DNA of 64,000 nucleotides from SB11 sp965222995 (GCA_965222995.1 OZ244977.1:434001-498000); one strand, 5' to 3'; shown: positions 35,216 to 44,556, counted from the first letter of the stretch. Translations and numbers: made by a program. The notes: generated by a model from the letters alone, not told the origin.

Positions 35216-35259
35216 ACTAGTCTAATTAGCTGTAAGTGATTATTTTTGGGCAAAAAACT

Positions 35260-35267
35260 TACATTTG
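35260..35267 (+). promoter_or_regulatory. -7 promoter element for comA
   Basis: TACATTTG matches TAnnTTTG but ends only 5 bases before the ATG at 35273, so the transcript would be almost leaderless. It overlaps the frame of the alternative TTG start at 35246, which makes that start unlikely. Confidence 0.4.
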
Positions 35268-35272
35268 CAGCT

Positions 35273-36046
35273 ATGCCAAACACATATAATTTTGATATAA
35301 GTTTCTTGCCGGATAGAAGTGTTAAGCCTCGTGAGGAGGGTTTAACTATGGTAATGGATAAAGGACTAAGCCTTCGCCAAGCTGAAGATTTTATAGAAAC
35401 CTCAGAAACTTATGTTGATTTAATAAAATTGGGTTTTGGCACTTCAATAGTTACTCCCAACTTAGATAAAAAAATAGCTTTCTATCAAGAGGCGGGTATA
35501 CCTGTCTATTTCGGTGGAACCTTATTTGAAGCCTTTATAGTTCGGGATAATTTGAAAGGTTATGTTGATTTATTAAAAAAATACAAGCTACAACATCTTG
35601 AGATATCTGACGGGTCTTTAGAAATGTCTCAAGACCAAAAGTGTGAATATATAAAACAACTTGCTGCTGATTATACGGTAATATCAGAAGTTGGTTCAAA
35701 AGATGCTGAAAAAATAATACCGCCTTATAAGTGGATTGAGATGATGCAGAAGGAAGTTGATGCGGGTGTGTGGAAGGTTATTGCAGAAGCAAGAGAAGGA
35801 GGAAATGTGGGTATATTTAGAGGTACAGGCGAGGTACGCTCAGGTTTAGTTGAAGAGATACTAACCAAAATACCCCAAGGTATGATTATTTGGGAGGCTC
35901 CTAAGAAAGCACAGCAATTGTGGTTTTTGAAGCAGTATGGAGCAAATGTAAGTTTGGGAAATATCCCTCCAAATGAAGTTTTAGCATTGGAAACTATGCG
36001 TATAGGATTGAGAGGGGATAGTTTTCATTTTTATTTAAATAAGTAA
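35273..36046 (+). CDS. comA: ComA-family phosphosulfolactate synthase homologue
   Basis: ComA adds sulfite to phosphoenolpyruvate to give (R)-2-phospho-3-sulfolactate, the first step of coenzyme M synthesis in methanogens. This 257-residue TIM-barrel protein matches throughout: KPREEGLTMVMDKGL, VDLIKLGFGTSIV, YFGGTLFEAF, LEISDGSLEMS and EAREGGNVGIFRGTGEVR. Bacteroidota do not make coenzyme M, and comB and comC are not nearby, so the product here is unknown; a sulfonate made by another route is possible. The ATG at 35273 is preferred over a TTG at 35246. It is followed 5 bases on by yqeY. Confidence 0.88.
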   Translation: MPNTYNFDISFLPDRSVKPREEGLTMVMDKGLSLRQAEDFIETSETYVDLIKLGFGTSIVTPNLDKKIAFYQEAGIPVYFGGTLFEAFIVRDNLKGYVDLLKKYKLQHLEISDGSLEMSQDQKCEYIKQLAADYTVISEVGSKDAEKIIPPYKWIEMMQKEVDAGVWKVIAEAREGGNVGIFRGTGEVRSGLVEEILTKIPQGMIIWEAPKKAQQLWFLKQYGANVSLGNIPPNEVLALETMRIGLRGDSFHFYLNK

Positions 36047-36051
36047 GTTAA

Positions 36052-36501
36052 ATGAGTTTTTTTGAGAAAATAAGTAAGGATTTAATGGCTTCAATGAAAG
36101 CCAAAGATGCACCCCGTACACGAACCCTACAGGGTATAAAAGCAGCCATGTTAGTTTTGAAAACTCAGGAAGGAAGGAAAGGCGAACCCACCGATGACGA
36201 ATACTTGAAAGCAATGCAAAAAATGGCTAAGCAGCGCAAAGACTCATTAGAGATTTTTGAAAAGCAAGGGCGCGAAGATTTAGCTAAAAAAGAGCGCGAG
36301 GAGCTAGATATATTAGAAGAATATTTACCCAAACAAATGGGTGAAGATGAGATAAAAGCTGTTTTACAAAAAATTATAGCAGAAACAGGTGCCTCTAGTC
36401 CCGGCGATGTAGGCAAAGTTATGCCACTTGCCATGAAAGAAATGGGGGGTAATGCTGATGGAAAAACAATATCAGCAGTGCTAAGAACACTTTTACAATA
36501 G
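36052..36501 (+). CDS. GatB/YqeY domain protein
   Basis: A 149-residue stand-alone YqeY protein: SFFEKISKDLMASMKAKDA at the N-terminus, the middle QRKDSLEIFEKQGREDLA and the C-terminal GKVMPLAMKEMGGNADGKTI. The domain is the tRNA-contacting tail of the GatB amidotransferase subunit; the free form has no firmly known role. The 5-base gap to comA suggests co-transcription. Confidence 0.92.
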   Translation: MSFFEKISKDLMASMKAKDAPRTRTLQGIKAAMLVLKTQEGRKGEPTDDEYLKAMQKMAKQRKDSLEIFEKQGREDLAKKEREELDILEEYLPKQMGEDEIKAVLQKIIAETGASSPGDVGKVMPLAMKEMGGNADGKTISAVLRTLLQ

Positions 36502-36508
36502 TTATTAT

Positions 36509-39025
36509 ATGAAATGTATTCAAAAAGCAGTGTTGGCACTGCTTTTTTTGTTTTTACCTAATTTATTCATAGCCCAAATAATTAAAATTGAGGCTATTGA
36601 AGAAGTTACGTTTAAAAGAATAGAATACTTTTCAGTTTCAGGGTTTAAAGAAGGCAAACACTACAAACTATCTAATAAAATGCCCTACACGGTATTTAGT
36701 GCCTATGATTCTGTATTGGTACAAGCTTTCGGGTATAAAAACAAATGGATAACTGATTTTACTCTTCCTCAACATATTTCAGCAAGTAGAATGGTGCCTT
36801 GGGGAGTAATGCTAACCCTCTTAAATACAGAAATAAATGAAGTAATAATATCAGCAGGAAAATTTGAAGAGAAACGAAAAGATGTAGCCCGACAGATTAC
36901 TACTATCAAACAAAAAGATATTGAATTTTTAAGCCCGGCTACAAGTGCCGATATATTGCAAAATAGTGGCAATGTACTAGTTCAGAAAAGTCAGGCAGGG
37001 GGCGGCAGCCCTATAATTCGAGGTTTTGAAGCTAATAAGGTGCAAATAGTAATTGATGGCATACGTATGAATAATGCCATTTATAGAGGAGGGCACCTAC
37101 AAAATGTATTGCGTATTGATAATAATGCACTGGAACGTATAGAAGTTATACAAGGTGCAGGTAGTGTAATATATGGTAGTGATGCTTTGGGTGGTGTGAT
37201 GCATTTTATAACCAAAAAACCAAAGCTAAACACAAGCGATACCGATAAATTATTTTTTACAGTAGGTGCAAATACCCGTTTTGGTACTGCTGCCAATGAA
37301 CTGACAGGTAGTTTAAACTTTAACTTCGGTTGGAAAAAAGTGGCTTTATTCACTAACCTTAGCTATAGCCAGTTTGGGGACTTACGTCAAGGTCGGCTTG
37401 GTTTAGGGAGAGACAGAAAAATGTGGGAGAAGAATTACTTTACCACACGACTGAATAATAGGGATACTATGTTATTGAATACTTCACCCTTAATTCAGCT
37501 AAACTCAGGTTATACCCAGTTGGATTTTTTGCAGAAGGTGTTGTTTAAGTCAAGCGATTTGGTGGAGCATTTAATTAACTTTCAATATTCTACAACGGGA
37601 GATGTACCTAGATACGACAGGTTAAATCAAACGGATTCAGGTAGAAGTGCTAATATTGAGGCAAACAGATTTTTGGCAGAAAACCCTAGTACCAATCTCT
37701 TTAGGTTTGCTGAATGGTATTATGGTCCTGAGAGCAGATTGTTACTGGTCTACTCTTTAAATCTTAAAAAAAGGAACCCAAATAAGCAGCTAAAGAATTT
37801 AGATTTAGGAAAAATTACTGTTGCTTGGCAAAATATTGATGAAAGCAGGCATACCCGAAGGTTCAACAGTCCTTCAAGAGTAAGTAGAAATGAAAGGGTA
37901 CAGGTAGCCTCTGTAAATGCTGATTTTCAGAACCAAAAAGGTAGAAATGAATTTCGCTATGGAGGTGAACTGATATATAATAATGTACTATCAAATGCTC
38001 ATCAAGTAAATATAAATACAGATGAAGTAACTAACACCATTACCCGTTATCCTGATGGTGGGAGCAATATGTTTTTTGGTGCTGTATATGCAACCCTAAA
38101 CAGAGAACTGCGTAAAGGCTTTGTGCTAAATAGTGGGCTGCGTTATAGTGTAGTTACACTAAATGCACAGTTTAATGATACAGCCCTTACTAAATTTCCT
38201 TTTAGTAGAGTATCTCAAAATAATTCAGCCCTTACAGGAAGTTTAGGGGCAGTATACACAACCCCAAAAGGTTGGCGATTTAGTACCCTTGTTTCATCAG
38301 CATTCCGTGCCCCTAATGTAGATGATTTAGGAAAGGTGTTTGATTCTAATCCGGCCGATTCTATAGTAATAGTGCCAAACCCCAATATTAAACCTGAAAT
38401 TACCTATAATGGTGAAATAAGTATAAGCAGGCTTTTAGGAGAAAAAGGAATTGTTGAAGCAACGACATGGTATACCTTGTATAGACAGGCAATAGTTACC
38501 CAACCATATAGCTTAAATGGGGCAAATACTATAGTGTATGATGGTGTTCCCAGTAGGGTTTTTGCTAACCAAAATGTACAAAATGCATTTTTATATGGGG
38601 GGTCGTTGAATATTAGTTGGAAGGTATATAATAGTTTAATAATAAGAGGAACAGTAAATTATACTTATGGAAGAAGTGAAACAGACAGCACACCATATCC
38701 TTTAGCACATATACCACCTGTTTTTGGTAGAGTTTCGGCAAGCTGGAATATAAAACTTTGGCAATTGGAATTTTTTAGTCTTTTTAATGGTACTAAACCG
38801 GTTAGTGATTATAACATAGAAGGAGAAGATAATTTTTATCAGTCGACCATTAACGGAACCCCTGCATGGTATACGCTGAATATAAGAAGTAGCTATCGTC
38901 TTAGTGAATATTCATCAATACAAATAAGTGTTGAGAATATTTTAGACCAAAACTACAGGGTATTTTCATCAGGTATTAGTGCTCCGGGTAGAAACGTATT
39001 GGTAACGTTTAGGGCTTGGCTTTAA
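36509..39025 (+). CDS. TonB-dependent outer-membrane receptor
   Basis: This 838-residue protein has a signal peptide (end near FIAQ), then a ~75-residue N-terminal domain. A TonB plug domain follows (about 110-225; SPIIRGFEANKVQIVIDGIR, GAGSVIYGSDALGGVMHFIT), then a 22-strand barrel ending in an aromatic residue (VTFRAWL). FRAPNVDDLGK followed by NPNIKPE recalls the FRAP/NPNL boxes of heme and hemoprotein receptors. A heme-like substrate is therefore possible, but this is inference. It starts 7 bases after yqeY. Its stop overlaps the trxA stop on the other strand as TTAA. Confidence 0.9.
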   Translation: MKCIQKAVLALLFLFLPNLFIAQIIKIEAIEEVTFKRIEYFSVSGFKEGKHYKLSNKMPYTVFSAYDSVLVQAFGYKNKWITDFTLPQHISASRMVPWGVMLTLLNTEINEVIISAGKFEEKRKDVARQITTIKQKDIEFLSPATSADILQNSGNVLVQKSQAGGGSPIIRGFEANKVQIVIDGIRMNNAIYRGGHLQNVLRIDNNALERIEVIQGAGSVIYGSDALGGVMHFITKKPKLNTSDTDKLFFTVGANTRFGTAANELTGSLNFNFGWKKVALFTNLSYSQFGDLRQGRLGLGRDRKMWEKNYFTTRLNNRDTMLLNTSPLIQLNSGYTQLDFLQKVLFKSSDLVEHLINFQYSTTGDVPRYDRLNQTDSGRSANIEANRFLAENPSTNLFRFAEWYYGPESRLLLVYSLNLKKRNPNKQLKNLDLGKITVAWQNIDESRHTRRFNSPSRVSRNERVQVASVNADFQNQKGRNEFRYGGELIYNNVLSNAHQVNINTDEVTNTITRYPDGGSNMFFGAVYATLNRELRKGFVLNSGLRYSVVTLNAQFNDTALTKFPFSRVSQNNSALTGSLGAVYTTPKGWRFSTLVSSAFRAPNVDDLGKVFDSNPADSIVIVPNPNIKPEITYNGEISISRLLGEKGIVEATTWYTLYRQAIVTQPYSLNGANTIVYDGVPSRVFANQNVQNAFLYGGSLNISWKVYNSLIIRGTVNYTYGRSETDSTPYPLAHIPPVFGRVSASWNIKLWQLEFFSLFNGTKPVSDYNIEGEDNFYQSTINGTPAWYTLNIRSSYRLSEYSSIQISVENILDQNYRVFSSGISAPGRNVLVTFRAWL

Positions 39026-39318
39026 GCATTTTGAGTAATAGCTTGCTCTAATACATGGGCAGGAATAGCTCCTGATTGTCGCCATTTTACCTCACCATCT
39101 TTAAATAAAATAAAAGTGGGTACCCCTCTTACATTGTAAACACTTGCCGCTTGTGGATTCTTATCAACATCAATTTTTACCACTTTTGCTTTACCTTCAA
39201 ATTTTTTGGCAACATCCTTCAAAATAGGTGTCATTGTTTTGCAGGGGCCACACCATTCCGCAAAAAAATCTACTAATACAGGGGTGTCAGAACTAACTAA
39301 ATCTTTAAAAGAAGCCAT
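39022..39318 (-). CDS. trxA: Thioredoxin
   Basis: A 98-residue cytoplasmic thioredoxin with the canonical site VDFFAEWCGPCKTMTPIL, cis-Pro in VRGVPTFILF and no signal peptide. It is a little shorter than E. coli TrxA (109 residues). Its start overlaps the DUF6132 stop (TAATG), so the two are translationally coupled. Its stop overlaps that of the convergent receptor gene. Confidence 0.96.
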   Translation of the reverse strand: MASFKDLVSSDTPVLVDFFAEWCGPCKTMTPILKDVAKKFEGKAKVVKIDVDKNPQAASVYNVRGVPTFILFKDGEVKWRQSGAIPAHVLEQAITQNA

Positions 39319-39551
39319 TATGCTTGCTCTCCATCATTATTGTCACCTTCTTTTTCATCATTTTTTTCTTTTTTAAATGATGAAAACAGCAAACCTCCCA
39401 TCAAAGCACCGTATGCTGAACTATTTAGTGGTTTTGAAGTAATGGCACAGTTACCGCTTGTACACCCTATAAAATTCCAATATAATAACCCCGCTATAGC
39501 ACCTACTACTATACCGGCAATTACCCATTTATTTTTTACTATAAAATTCAT
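39318..39551 (-). CDS. DUF6132 small membrane protein
   Basis: A 77-residue protein with two hydrophobic segments (about 8-26 and 44-58) around the DUF6132 signature FIGCTSGNCAITSKPLNSSAYGALMGG. The family often lies beside thioredoxin genes in Bacteroidota. Two Cys residues in the loop (GCTSGNC) make a redox link to the coupled trxA plausible, though untested. The C-terminal tail is highly acidic. Confidence 0.85.
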   Translation of the reverse strand: MNFIVKNKWVIAGIVVGAIAGLLYWNFIGCTSGNCAITSKPLNSSAYGALMGGLLFSSFKKEKNDEKEGDNNDGEQA

Positions 39552-39594
39552 ACTTCAAATTCATCAAAAAATGTGCCTTGGTGCAAAAGTCCAA

Positions 39595-40482
39595 TTAAAG
39601 TAAGTTTTTGTTAATTAAATACCATACAATTTGCTGGAAGGCTTTTTTGTGGAAGGGTGTTGTAGATGTAAAAGTATCTTTTTTTCCTGTTGTTAAAATT
39701 TCAATATCCCAATATGTACTTCCAAAACCTCTGTTGGTTACCCAAATAATTTCTTTCCAATCAGGCGATTTTATGGTAAAACGGGTAATAGGGTCAGAAA
39801 GACCGTCTGAAATAGTTCCTTTATCATACCTTCCTATAATAACCGCACCCTGCTTTATTATATAATTTTTAATTTCTATAGAATTCTTTTTGTTTCTGGC
39901 TACAGGTTGGTAAGCGGCTGTATCTTTTGCTTCCTGGACAGTTTTGGTACTGTCGGTTTCAGTAGCTACACTATCAGTATTTTCAACTTCTACGTTTGAG
40001 GTATACCCTTGAGGGTTTTCGTTGCTATGAATAAATAATAGTTTTTTTACAGCTTTCATATTACCTCTATTATTTTCTACTAAGTCATTTTTAACAATAA
40101 AGGTTGACAATTTTCCTACGGATTTTTTTGGAATATCAAGCTTTTGTTTTTCGTTTAAAAAAGAAAATTCAACATTGGCATTAACGGTAATCTTGCTTAG
40201 CAGTTTTTCGATATTTCCGGGCTCTTTAATATAAATTATATCCTCACCATCAAATGCTGTAACCATATATTCGTTACCATTTTCTGATTGTACTCTACTT
40301 TCAAGCAAACAATAAGGTTCTCCTTTTTTATATAACGTATCGTACATCCACAAAACAGTGTTGTTTTCTTTTGCTTTTTGCTTTCTGCGGTTTAATTCTT
40401 CTGCACTTTTTGCATCAAGCTGGGCTAGGGCGGGTATTGATATTACAGCAAGTAGTAAGATTACCAATAATTTAGTTTTCAT
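39595..40482 (-). CDS. Secreted protein of unknown function (295 aa)
   Basis: The signal peptide ends near PALAQ (residue 21). Two beta-rich halves are separated by a Thr/Ser/Asp/Glu-rich linker (about 165-190). The first half has NTVLWMYDTLYKKGEPYCLLE, and the C-terminal half ends in an amphipathic helix (KKAFQQIVWYLINKNLL). I recognise no family. It lies 6 bases after pyrC and is probably co-transcribed with it. Confidence 0.75.
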   Translation of the reverse strand: MKTKLLVILLLAVISIPALAQLDAKSAEELNRRKQKAKENNTVLWMYDTLYKKGEPYCLLESRVQSENGNEYMVTAFDGEDIIYIKEPGNIEKLLSKITVNANVEFSFLNEKQKLDIPKKSVGKLSTFIVKNDLVENNRGNMKAVKKLLFIHSNENPQGYTSNVEVENTDSVATETDSTKTVQEAKDTAAYQPVARNKKNSIEIKNYIIKQGAVIIGRYDKGTISDGLSDPITRFTIKSPDWKEIIWVTNRGFGSTYWDIEILTTGKKDTFTSTTPFHKKAFQQIVWYLINKNLL

Positions 40483-40488
40483 AGTCTT

Positions 40489-41823
40489 TTATCTTAAAAA
40501 AGTTAGGCGTTGTCCTAATTGGCTTTCATCAATTGTGCCATTATTGTAAACCAAGTGACCATTAACAAACGTATGGGTTATACTGCTTTTAAACGTATGT
40601 CCTTCAAAAGGGCTCCAACCGCACTTATACCAAATATTCTCTTTACTTACTGTGGTGGGCTTGCTAGTGTCAACTAAAACCAAATCAGCAAAATATCCTT
40701 CTCTTATAAAGCCTCTTTTATTTATAGAAAACATGTCAGCTACATTATGGCTCATTTTCTCTACTATTTTTTCCAGACTTATTTTTCCTTGATGATAAAA
40801 ATCAAGCATGGCTACTATAGAATGTTGCACTAAAGGCCCACCTGACGGTGCTTTGGTATATGGGTTTCGTTTTTCTTCCAGCGTATGTGGCGCATGGTCG
40901 GTAGCAATTACATCTATTCTATCATCTAAAATGGCTTTGAAAATAGCTTCACTATCACTTTTCTTTTTCACAGCAGGGTTCCATTTTATAAGCGTACCTT
41001 TTTTATCATAATCACTATCATTAAACCAAAGGTGGTGTATGCAAGCTTCGGCAGTAATTTGCTTTTCTTTTAGTGGCTTTGAGTTATCAAACAAAGCCAA
41101 TTCTTCTTCGGTAGAAATATGCAGAATGTGCAAGCGTGTTCCGTATTTTTTTGCCAGTGCTATAGCTTCTGAAGACGATTTGTAGCAAGCCTCTCTACTC
41201 CTAATTAAAGGGTGAAATTTTATAGGAATATCATCGCCATATTGTTTGATATACTCATCTAAGTTCTCTTTTATCATGGGGTCGTCTTCGCAATGGGTAG
41301 CAATAAGCATATTGGCATTGGCAAAAAGGCTTTCAAGAGCGCCATTATCTACCAGCATATCCCCTGTTGATGAACCCATAAATATTTTTAGCCCGCAAAC
41401 ATTTTTAGGGTCTACTTTGCGAACTTCATCAATATTATCACTGTTTGAAGAGCCCATAAAGAACGAATAATTGGCTACGGAGCATTGTGCAGCCCTGCTA
41501 TACTTTTCTTCTAATAAATCATAGGTAACAGCCCCGGGAACAGTGTTGGGCATTTCCATAAAACTGGTAACACCTCCAGCCACAGCAGCTTTTGCTTCGG
41601 TATAAATTTCTGCCTTGTGGGTTAAACCCGGCTCGCGAAAATGTACTTGGTCATCTATTGCACCCGGTAATAAGTGTGTCCCTTGGGCATCAATCACCTG
41701 AGCAGTTTCATGAGTAATGTTTGCATCAATTTTCTCTATAATACCATCTTTAATTAATACATCATTTTCAGAGATAGTATTTTCATTAACTATTTTTGCG
41801 TTTTTAATCAGGTAAGTCTTCAT
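40489..41823 (-). CDS. pyrC: Dihydroorotase (type I-like)
   Basis: Dihydroorotase closes carbamoyl-aspartate to dihydroorotate in pyrimidine synthesis. The 444-residue amidohydrolase has LLPGAIDDQVHFREPGLTHK, VTSFMEMPNTVPGAV, the carboxylated-Lys segment GLKIFMGSSTGDM, the His ligands in IATHCEDDP and LHILHIST, and the Asp in DVIATDHAPHTLEEKR. The first ligand of the usual HxH is Gln here (QVH); I believe this is frequent in the phylum's enzymes, but it weakens the catalytic call slightly. A TAACTTCG element lies at 41840-41847. Confidence 0.9.
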   Translation of the reverse strand: MKTYLIKNAKIVNENTISENDVLIKDGIIEKIDANITHETAQVIDAQGTHLLPGAIDDQVHFREPGLTHKAEIYTEAKAAVAGGVTSFMEMPNTVPGAVTYDLLEEKYSRAAQCSVANYSFFMGSSNSDNIDEVRKVDPKNVCGLKIFMGSSTGDMLVDNGALESLFANANMLIATHCEDDPMIKENLDEYIKQYGDDIPIKFHPLIRSREACYKSSSEAIALAKKYGTRLHILHISTEEELALFDNSKPLKEKQITAEACIHHLWFNDSDYDKKGTLIKWNPAVKKKSDSEAIFKAILDDRIDVIATDHAPHTLEEKRNPYTKAPSGGPLVQHSIVAMLDFYHQGKISLEKIVEKMSHNVADMFSINKRGFIREGYFADLVLVDTSKPTTVSKENIWYKCGWSPFEGHTFKSSITHTFVNGHLVYNNGTIDESQLGQRLTFLR

Positions 41824-41839
41824 AATAGAATTGTAGCTT

Positions 41840-41847
41840 CGAAGTTA
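41840..41847 (-). promoter_or_regulatory. -7-like promoter element for pyrC
   Basis: Minus-strand TAACTTCG is a one-base variant of TAnnTTTG, 16 bases before the pyrC ATG. Confidence 0.35.
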
Positions 41848-41916
41848 GGTATCCATCTAAAAGTAATAAAATTAGTTAGAGATAATTTTTTTCTTAAAAT
41901 ACGTTACATTATAGGT

Positions 41917-42366
41917 ATGCAAAGTATTGATAAGTTTAATATACGGGTTTATGGGGTTTTAGTGGAAAACAACAAGCTACTTATTGTTGAAGAGTGCTAT
42001 AAGCAACGGGAGATTACAAAGTTACCCGGTGGGGGTATGAATCCCGGTGAAGGGACTATAGAATGTTTATGTCGTGAACTAAAGGAAGAATTGAATATAG
42101 ATATTGAAGTAAAGAATCATTTTTATACCACCGATTTTTTTCAGCAAAGTGTATTTAGGGGTGATGAACAAATCTTATCCATTTATTATATCATAAAACG
42201 TAAACACCCGACGCAACCTATTAATTACAGTTGGCAAGAAGTTGCTAATGAACATAAGATAAAGTTTAGATGGATTGAGCTTAATAATGTTGATGAAGGA
42301 CTTTTTACATTCCCTATTGACAAGAAAGTAAGTACTTTAATAAGTAATACTAAACATTGGGTTTAA
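41917..42366 (+). CDS. NUDIX hydrolase
   Basis: A 149-residue protein with a complete Nudix box, GGGMNPGEGTIECLCRELKEELNI, which provides the Glu residues that bind metal and cut nucleoside diphosphates linked to another moiety. The substrate cannot be deduced. It is divergent from pyrC. Its last 17 bases overlap the 3' end of folB on the other strand. Confidence 0.9.
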   Translation: MQSIDKFNIRVYGVLVENNKLLIVEECYKQREITKLPGGGMNPGEGTIECLCRELKEELNIDIEVKNHFYTTDFFQQSVFRGDEQILSIYYIIKRKHPTQPINYSWQEVANEHKIKFRWIELNNVDEGLFTFPIDKKVSTLISNTKHWV

Positions 42367-42724
42367 CCCATTCCAATTCAAAAGCAGAATAGTTTAGAGT
42401 CGCATTTTTAATCGGAGGCTTATTCTTTTTTATTTTAATCCTTAATTGCTCTACTTTAGGAAATTCTTTTGTGACAGACTGAATTATTTTTTTTGCTACA
42501 GTTTCTATTAAAGGCTCGGGTTGTTGCATTACTATATCAATAAGGGCAAAAACCTTTTCATAATCTATTGAGTCATCAAGATTATCCAATGCTTCATCGG
42601 TATAATACTTAGTCATGAAAATATCAACCCAAAATGTATTACCTTCTTTTCTTTCAAAATCATATACACCGTGGTGAGCAAAAAACTCTAGCCCTTCAAG
42701 TGAAACAGTCCCTTTAGTTTTCAT
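42350..42724 (-). CDS. folB: Dihydroneopterin aldolase
   Basis: FolB converts dihydroneopterin to 6-hydroxymethyl-dihydropterin in folate synthesis. The 124-residue protein has VSLEGLEFFAHHGVYDFERK, DSIDYEKVFALIDIV and VAKKIIQSV. It closes with VEQLRIKIKKNKPPI. The ATG at 42724 is preferred over a TTG at 42730. The start lies inside the last codons of recJ (11-base overlap), so the two are coupled. Confidence 0.93.
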   Translation of the reverse strand: MKTKGTVSLEGLEFFAHHGVYDFERKEGNTFWVDIFMTKYYTDEALDNLDDSIDYEKVFALIDIVMQQPEPLIETVAKKIIQSVTKEFPKVEQLRIKIKKNKPPIKNATLNYSAFELEWVKPNV

Positions 42725-44450
42725 TAGCAACTTGCTCTAACACATTCACTTTAATGTCTTTAACCTTAAACTGCATATTAGTTCGCCCATTAAAGGTATT
42801 TTCTTCAATAGAGTAAATCAAGTCAAACGACTCATGACTGCGAATTTTTTCACAATAATCGCCAAAGTCAAAAGCAATAGCATCAAAGCTGATTATTTCA
42901 TCAGCATCAGTAACTGTAAATTTCAAGTGGTTCTTACCTACAACTTTGCATATACCATCGCGCAATTTCAAGTCGCGTGATAAAAATACTGGGCTCATAT
43001 TTCCCGGCCCGAAAGGGCCAAATTGTTTCAGTATTCTGCAAAATTTCGAAGTAATGTCTATAAGGTCTATTTCAATATCATAGTCTATGCTGGGGTGCAA
43101 ACTTTTCTCAGTAATATTGGTACTTACAATATTCTCAAACTCACTTTGAAAGGCAGCTAAGTTCTCGGGCACAAGAGTAAGCCCAGCGGCATAAAAATGT
43201 CCTCCATAATGTTCTAGCAAGTGCCCGCAGGCATCTATGGCAGAGTGTATATCAAAACCATTAACTGAGCGTGCCGAACCTGTAATTTTCCCTTCAGACT
43301 CGGTAAGTATGATGGTAGGTTTATAATATCTTTCAATTAGTCGTGAAGCAACAATTCCTATTACCCCTTTGTGCCAATTAGGGTTAAAAAGTACGGTACT
43401 ATACCTGGTTTGGTTAGTACAGTCTTCTTCCATCATTGCTAATGCTTCATCGGTAGTATTTTGGTCAAATTCTTTGCGCTCGGTATTTTGTTGGTTTAGT
43501 ACTTGAGCCAATTCCCTTGCTTCTTCAACAGTGCTTGTGGTAAGCACCTGTACTGCTGCACTTGCATGGGCTACACGCCCTGCTGCATTAATTCTCGGGC
43601 CCACAGAAAATACCAAATCACTAATGGTATATTCTTTTTTCTCTTTATAAAATTCTAACAAAGCTTTTAAGCCGGGGTGAGGGTTTTCAGCAATTTTTAG
43701 TAAGCCATAATGTGCAAGCACTCTATTTTCTCCCGTTATTTTTACTAAATCGGCAGCTATACTAACAGCCACTAAATCTATATACTCGTTAAGTTCTTCG
43801 TAATCAATATCATTTTTGTCAGTATAAGCTTGACATAGTTTAAAACCTACTCCACAACCTGAAAGCTCTTTATAAGGATATTCACAATCGGGGCGTTTAG
43901 GGTCAAGAACTGCCGTTGCTTTAGGAATTTCATCACCCGGTAAATGGTGGTCGCAAATAATAAAATCAATGCCTTTACTATTGGCATAATTAATTTTGTC
44001 TACAGACTTTATACCACAGTCTAGTGCTATAATTAAGCTAATTTCGTTTTCAGCAGCGTAATCAATACCTTGGGTAGATATTCCGTACCCTTCTTTATAA
44101 CGGTCGGGTATGTAGTATTCAATGGCTTGGTGAAACTTTTTAAAAAATGAGTATGTAACTGCTACTGATGTAGTTCCGTCAACATCATAATCGCCATACA
44201 CCATTATTTTTTCATTATTGGCAAAAGCTCTCTCAATACGAGCAATGGCTTTACCCATGTCTTTCATTAAGAAAGGGTCGTGCAAATCAGTGTATTGGGG
44301 GCGAAAGAATGAGCGGGCTTGCTCATAGGTTTCAATTCCTCTTGATATTAAAAGCTTTGCAAGTGATTCTCCTACATTTAATTGAGTACTAAGATGGTCT
44401 ACCGTTTGCTGATTTGGCTTGTTTTTGGCTATCCATTTTAGTTTTGACAT
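42714..44450 (-). CDS. recJ: Single-stranded-DNA-specific exonuclease RecJ
   Basis: RecJ degrades single-stranded DNA 5'-3' in recombination and mismatch repair. The 578-residue protein has the DHH-family motifs GDYDVDGTTSVAVTY, LIIALDCGI and FIICDHHLPGDEIP. VGPRINAAGRVAHA follows, and the DHHA1 motif is YGGHFYAAGLTL. A C-terminal OB-like domain ends it. It is about the usual length. A TAACTTTG promoter is at 44492-44499, and the downstream folB overlaps it. Confidence 0.97.
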   Translation of the reverse strand: MSKLKWIAKNKPNQQTVDHLSTQLNVGESLAKLLISRGIETYEQARSFFRPQYTDLHDPFLMKDMGKAIARIERAFANNEKIMVYGDYDVDGTTSVAVTYSFFKKFHQAIEYYIPDRYKEGYGISTQGIDYAAENEISLIIALDCGIKSVDKINYANSKGIDFIICDHHLPGDEIPKATAVLDPKRPDCEYPYKELSGCGVGFKLCQAYTDKNDIDYEELNEYIDLVAVSIAADLVKITGENRVLAHYGLLKIAENPHPGLKALLEFYKEKKEYTISDLVFSVGPRINAAGRVAHASAAVQVLTTSTVEEARELAQVLNQQNTERKEFDQNTTDEALAMMEEDCTNQTRYSTVLFNPNWHKGVIGIVASRLIERYYKPTIILTESEGKITGSARSVNGFDIHSAIDACGHLLEHYGGHFYAAGLTLVPENLAAFQSEFENIVSTNITEKSLHPSIDYDIEIDLIDITSKFCRILKQFGPFGPGNMSPVFLSRDLKLRDGICKVVGKNHLKFTVTDADEIISFDAIAFDFGDYCEKIRSHESFDLIYSIEENTFNGRTNMQFKVKDIKVNVLEQVANEN

Positions 44451-44491
44451 AGAAGAGGCTTAACAGTTTAGTGTCAGAGTAGAGTCATCTT

Positions 44492-44499
44492 CAAAGTTA
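44492..44499 (-). promoter_or_regulatory. -7 promoter element for recJ-folB
   Basis: Minus-strand TAACTTTG matches TAnnTTTG, 41 bases before the recJ ATG. Confidence 0.5.
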
Positions 44500-44556
44500 A
44501 GGTAAACCAAAATAAATGTTTTGAAAATCTTAATATTTCTATCGAATAAATTGCAA

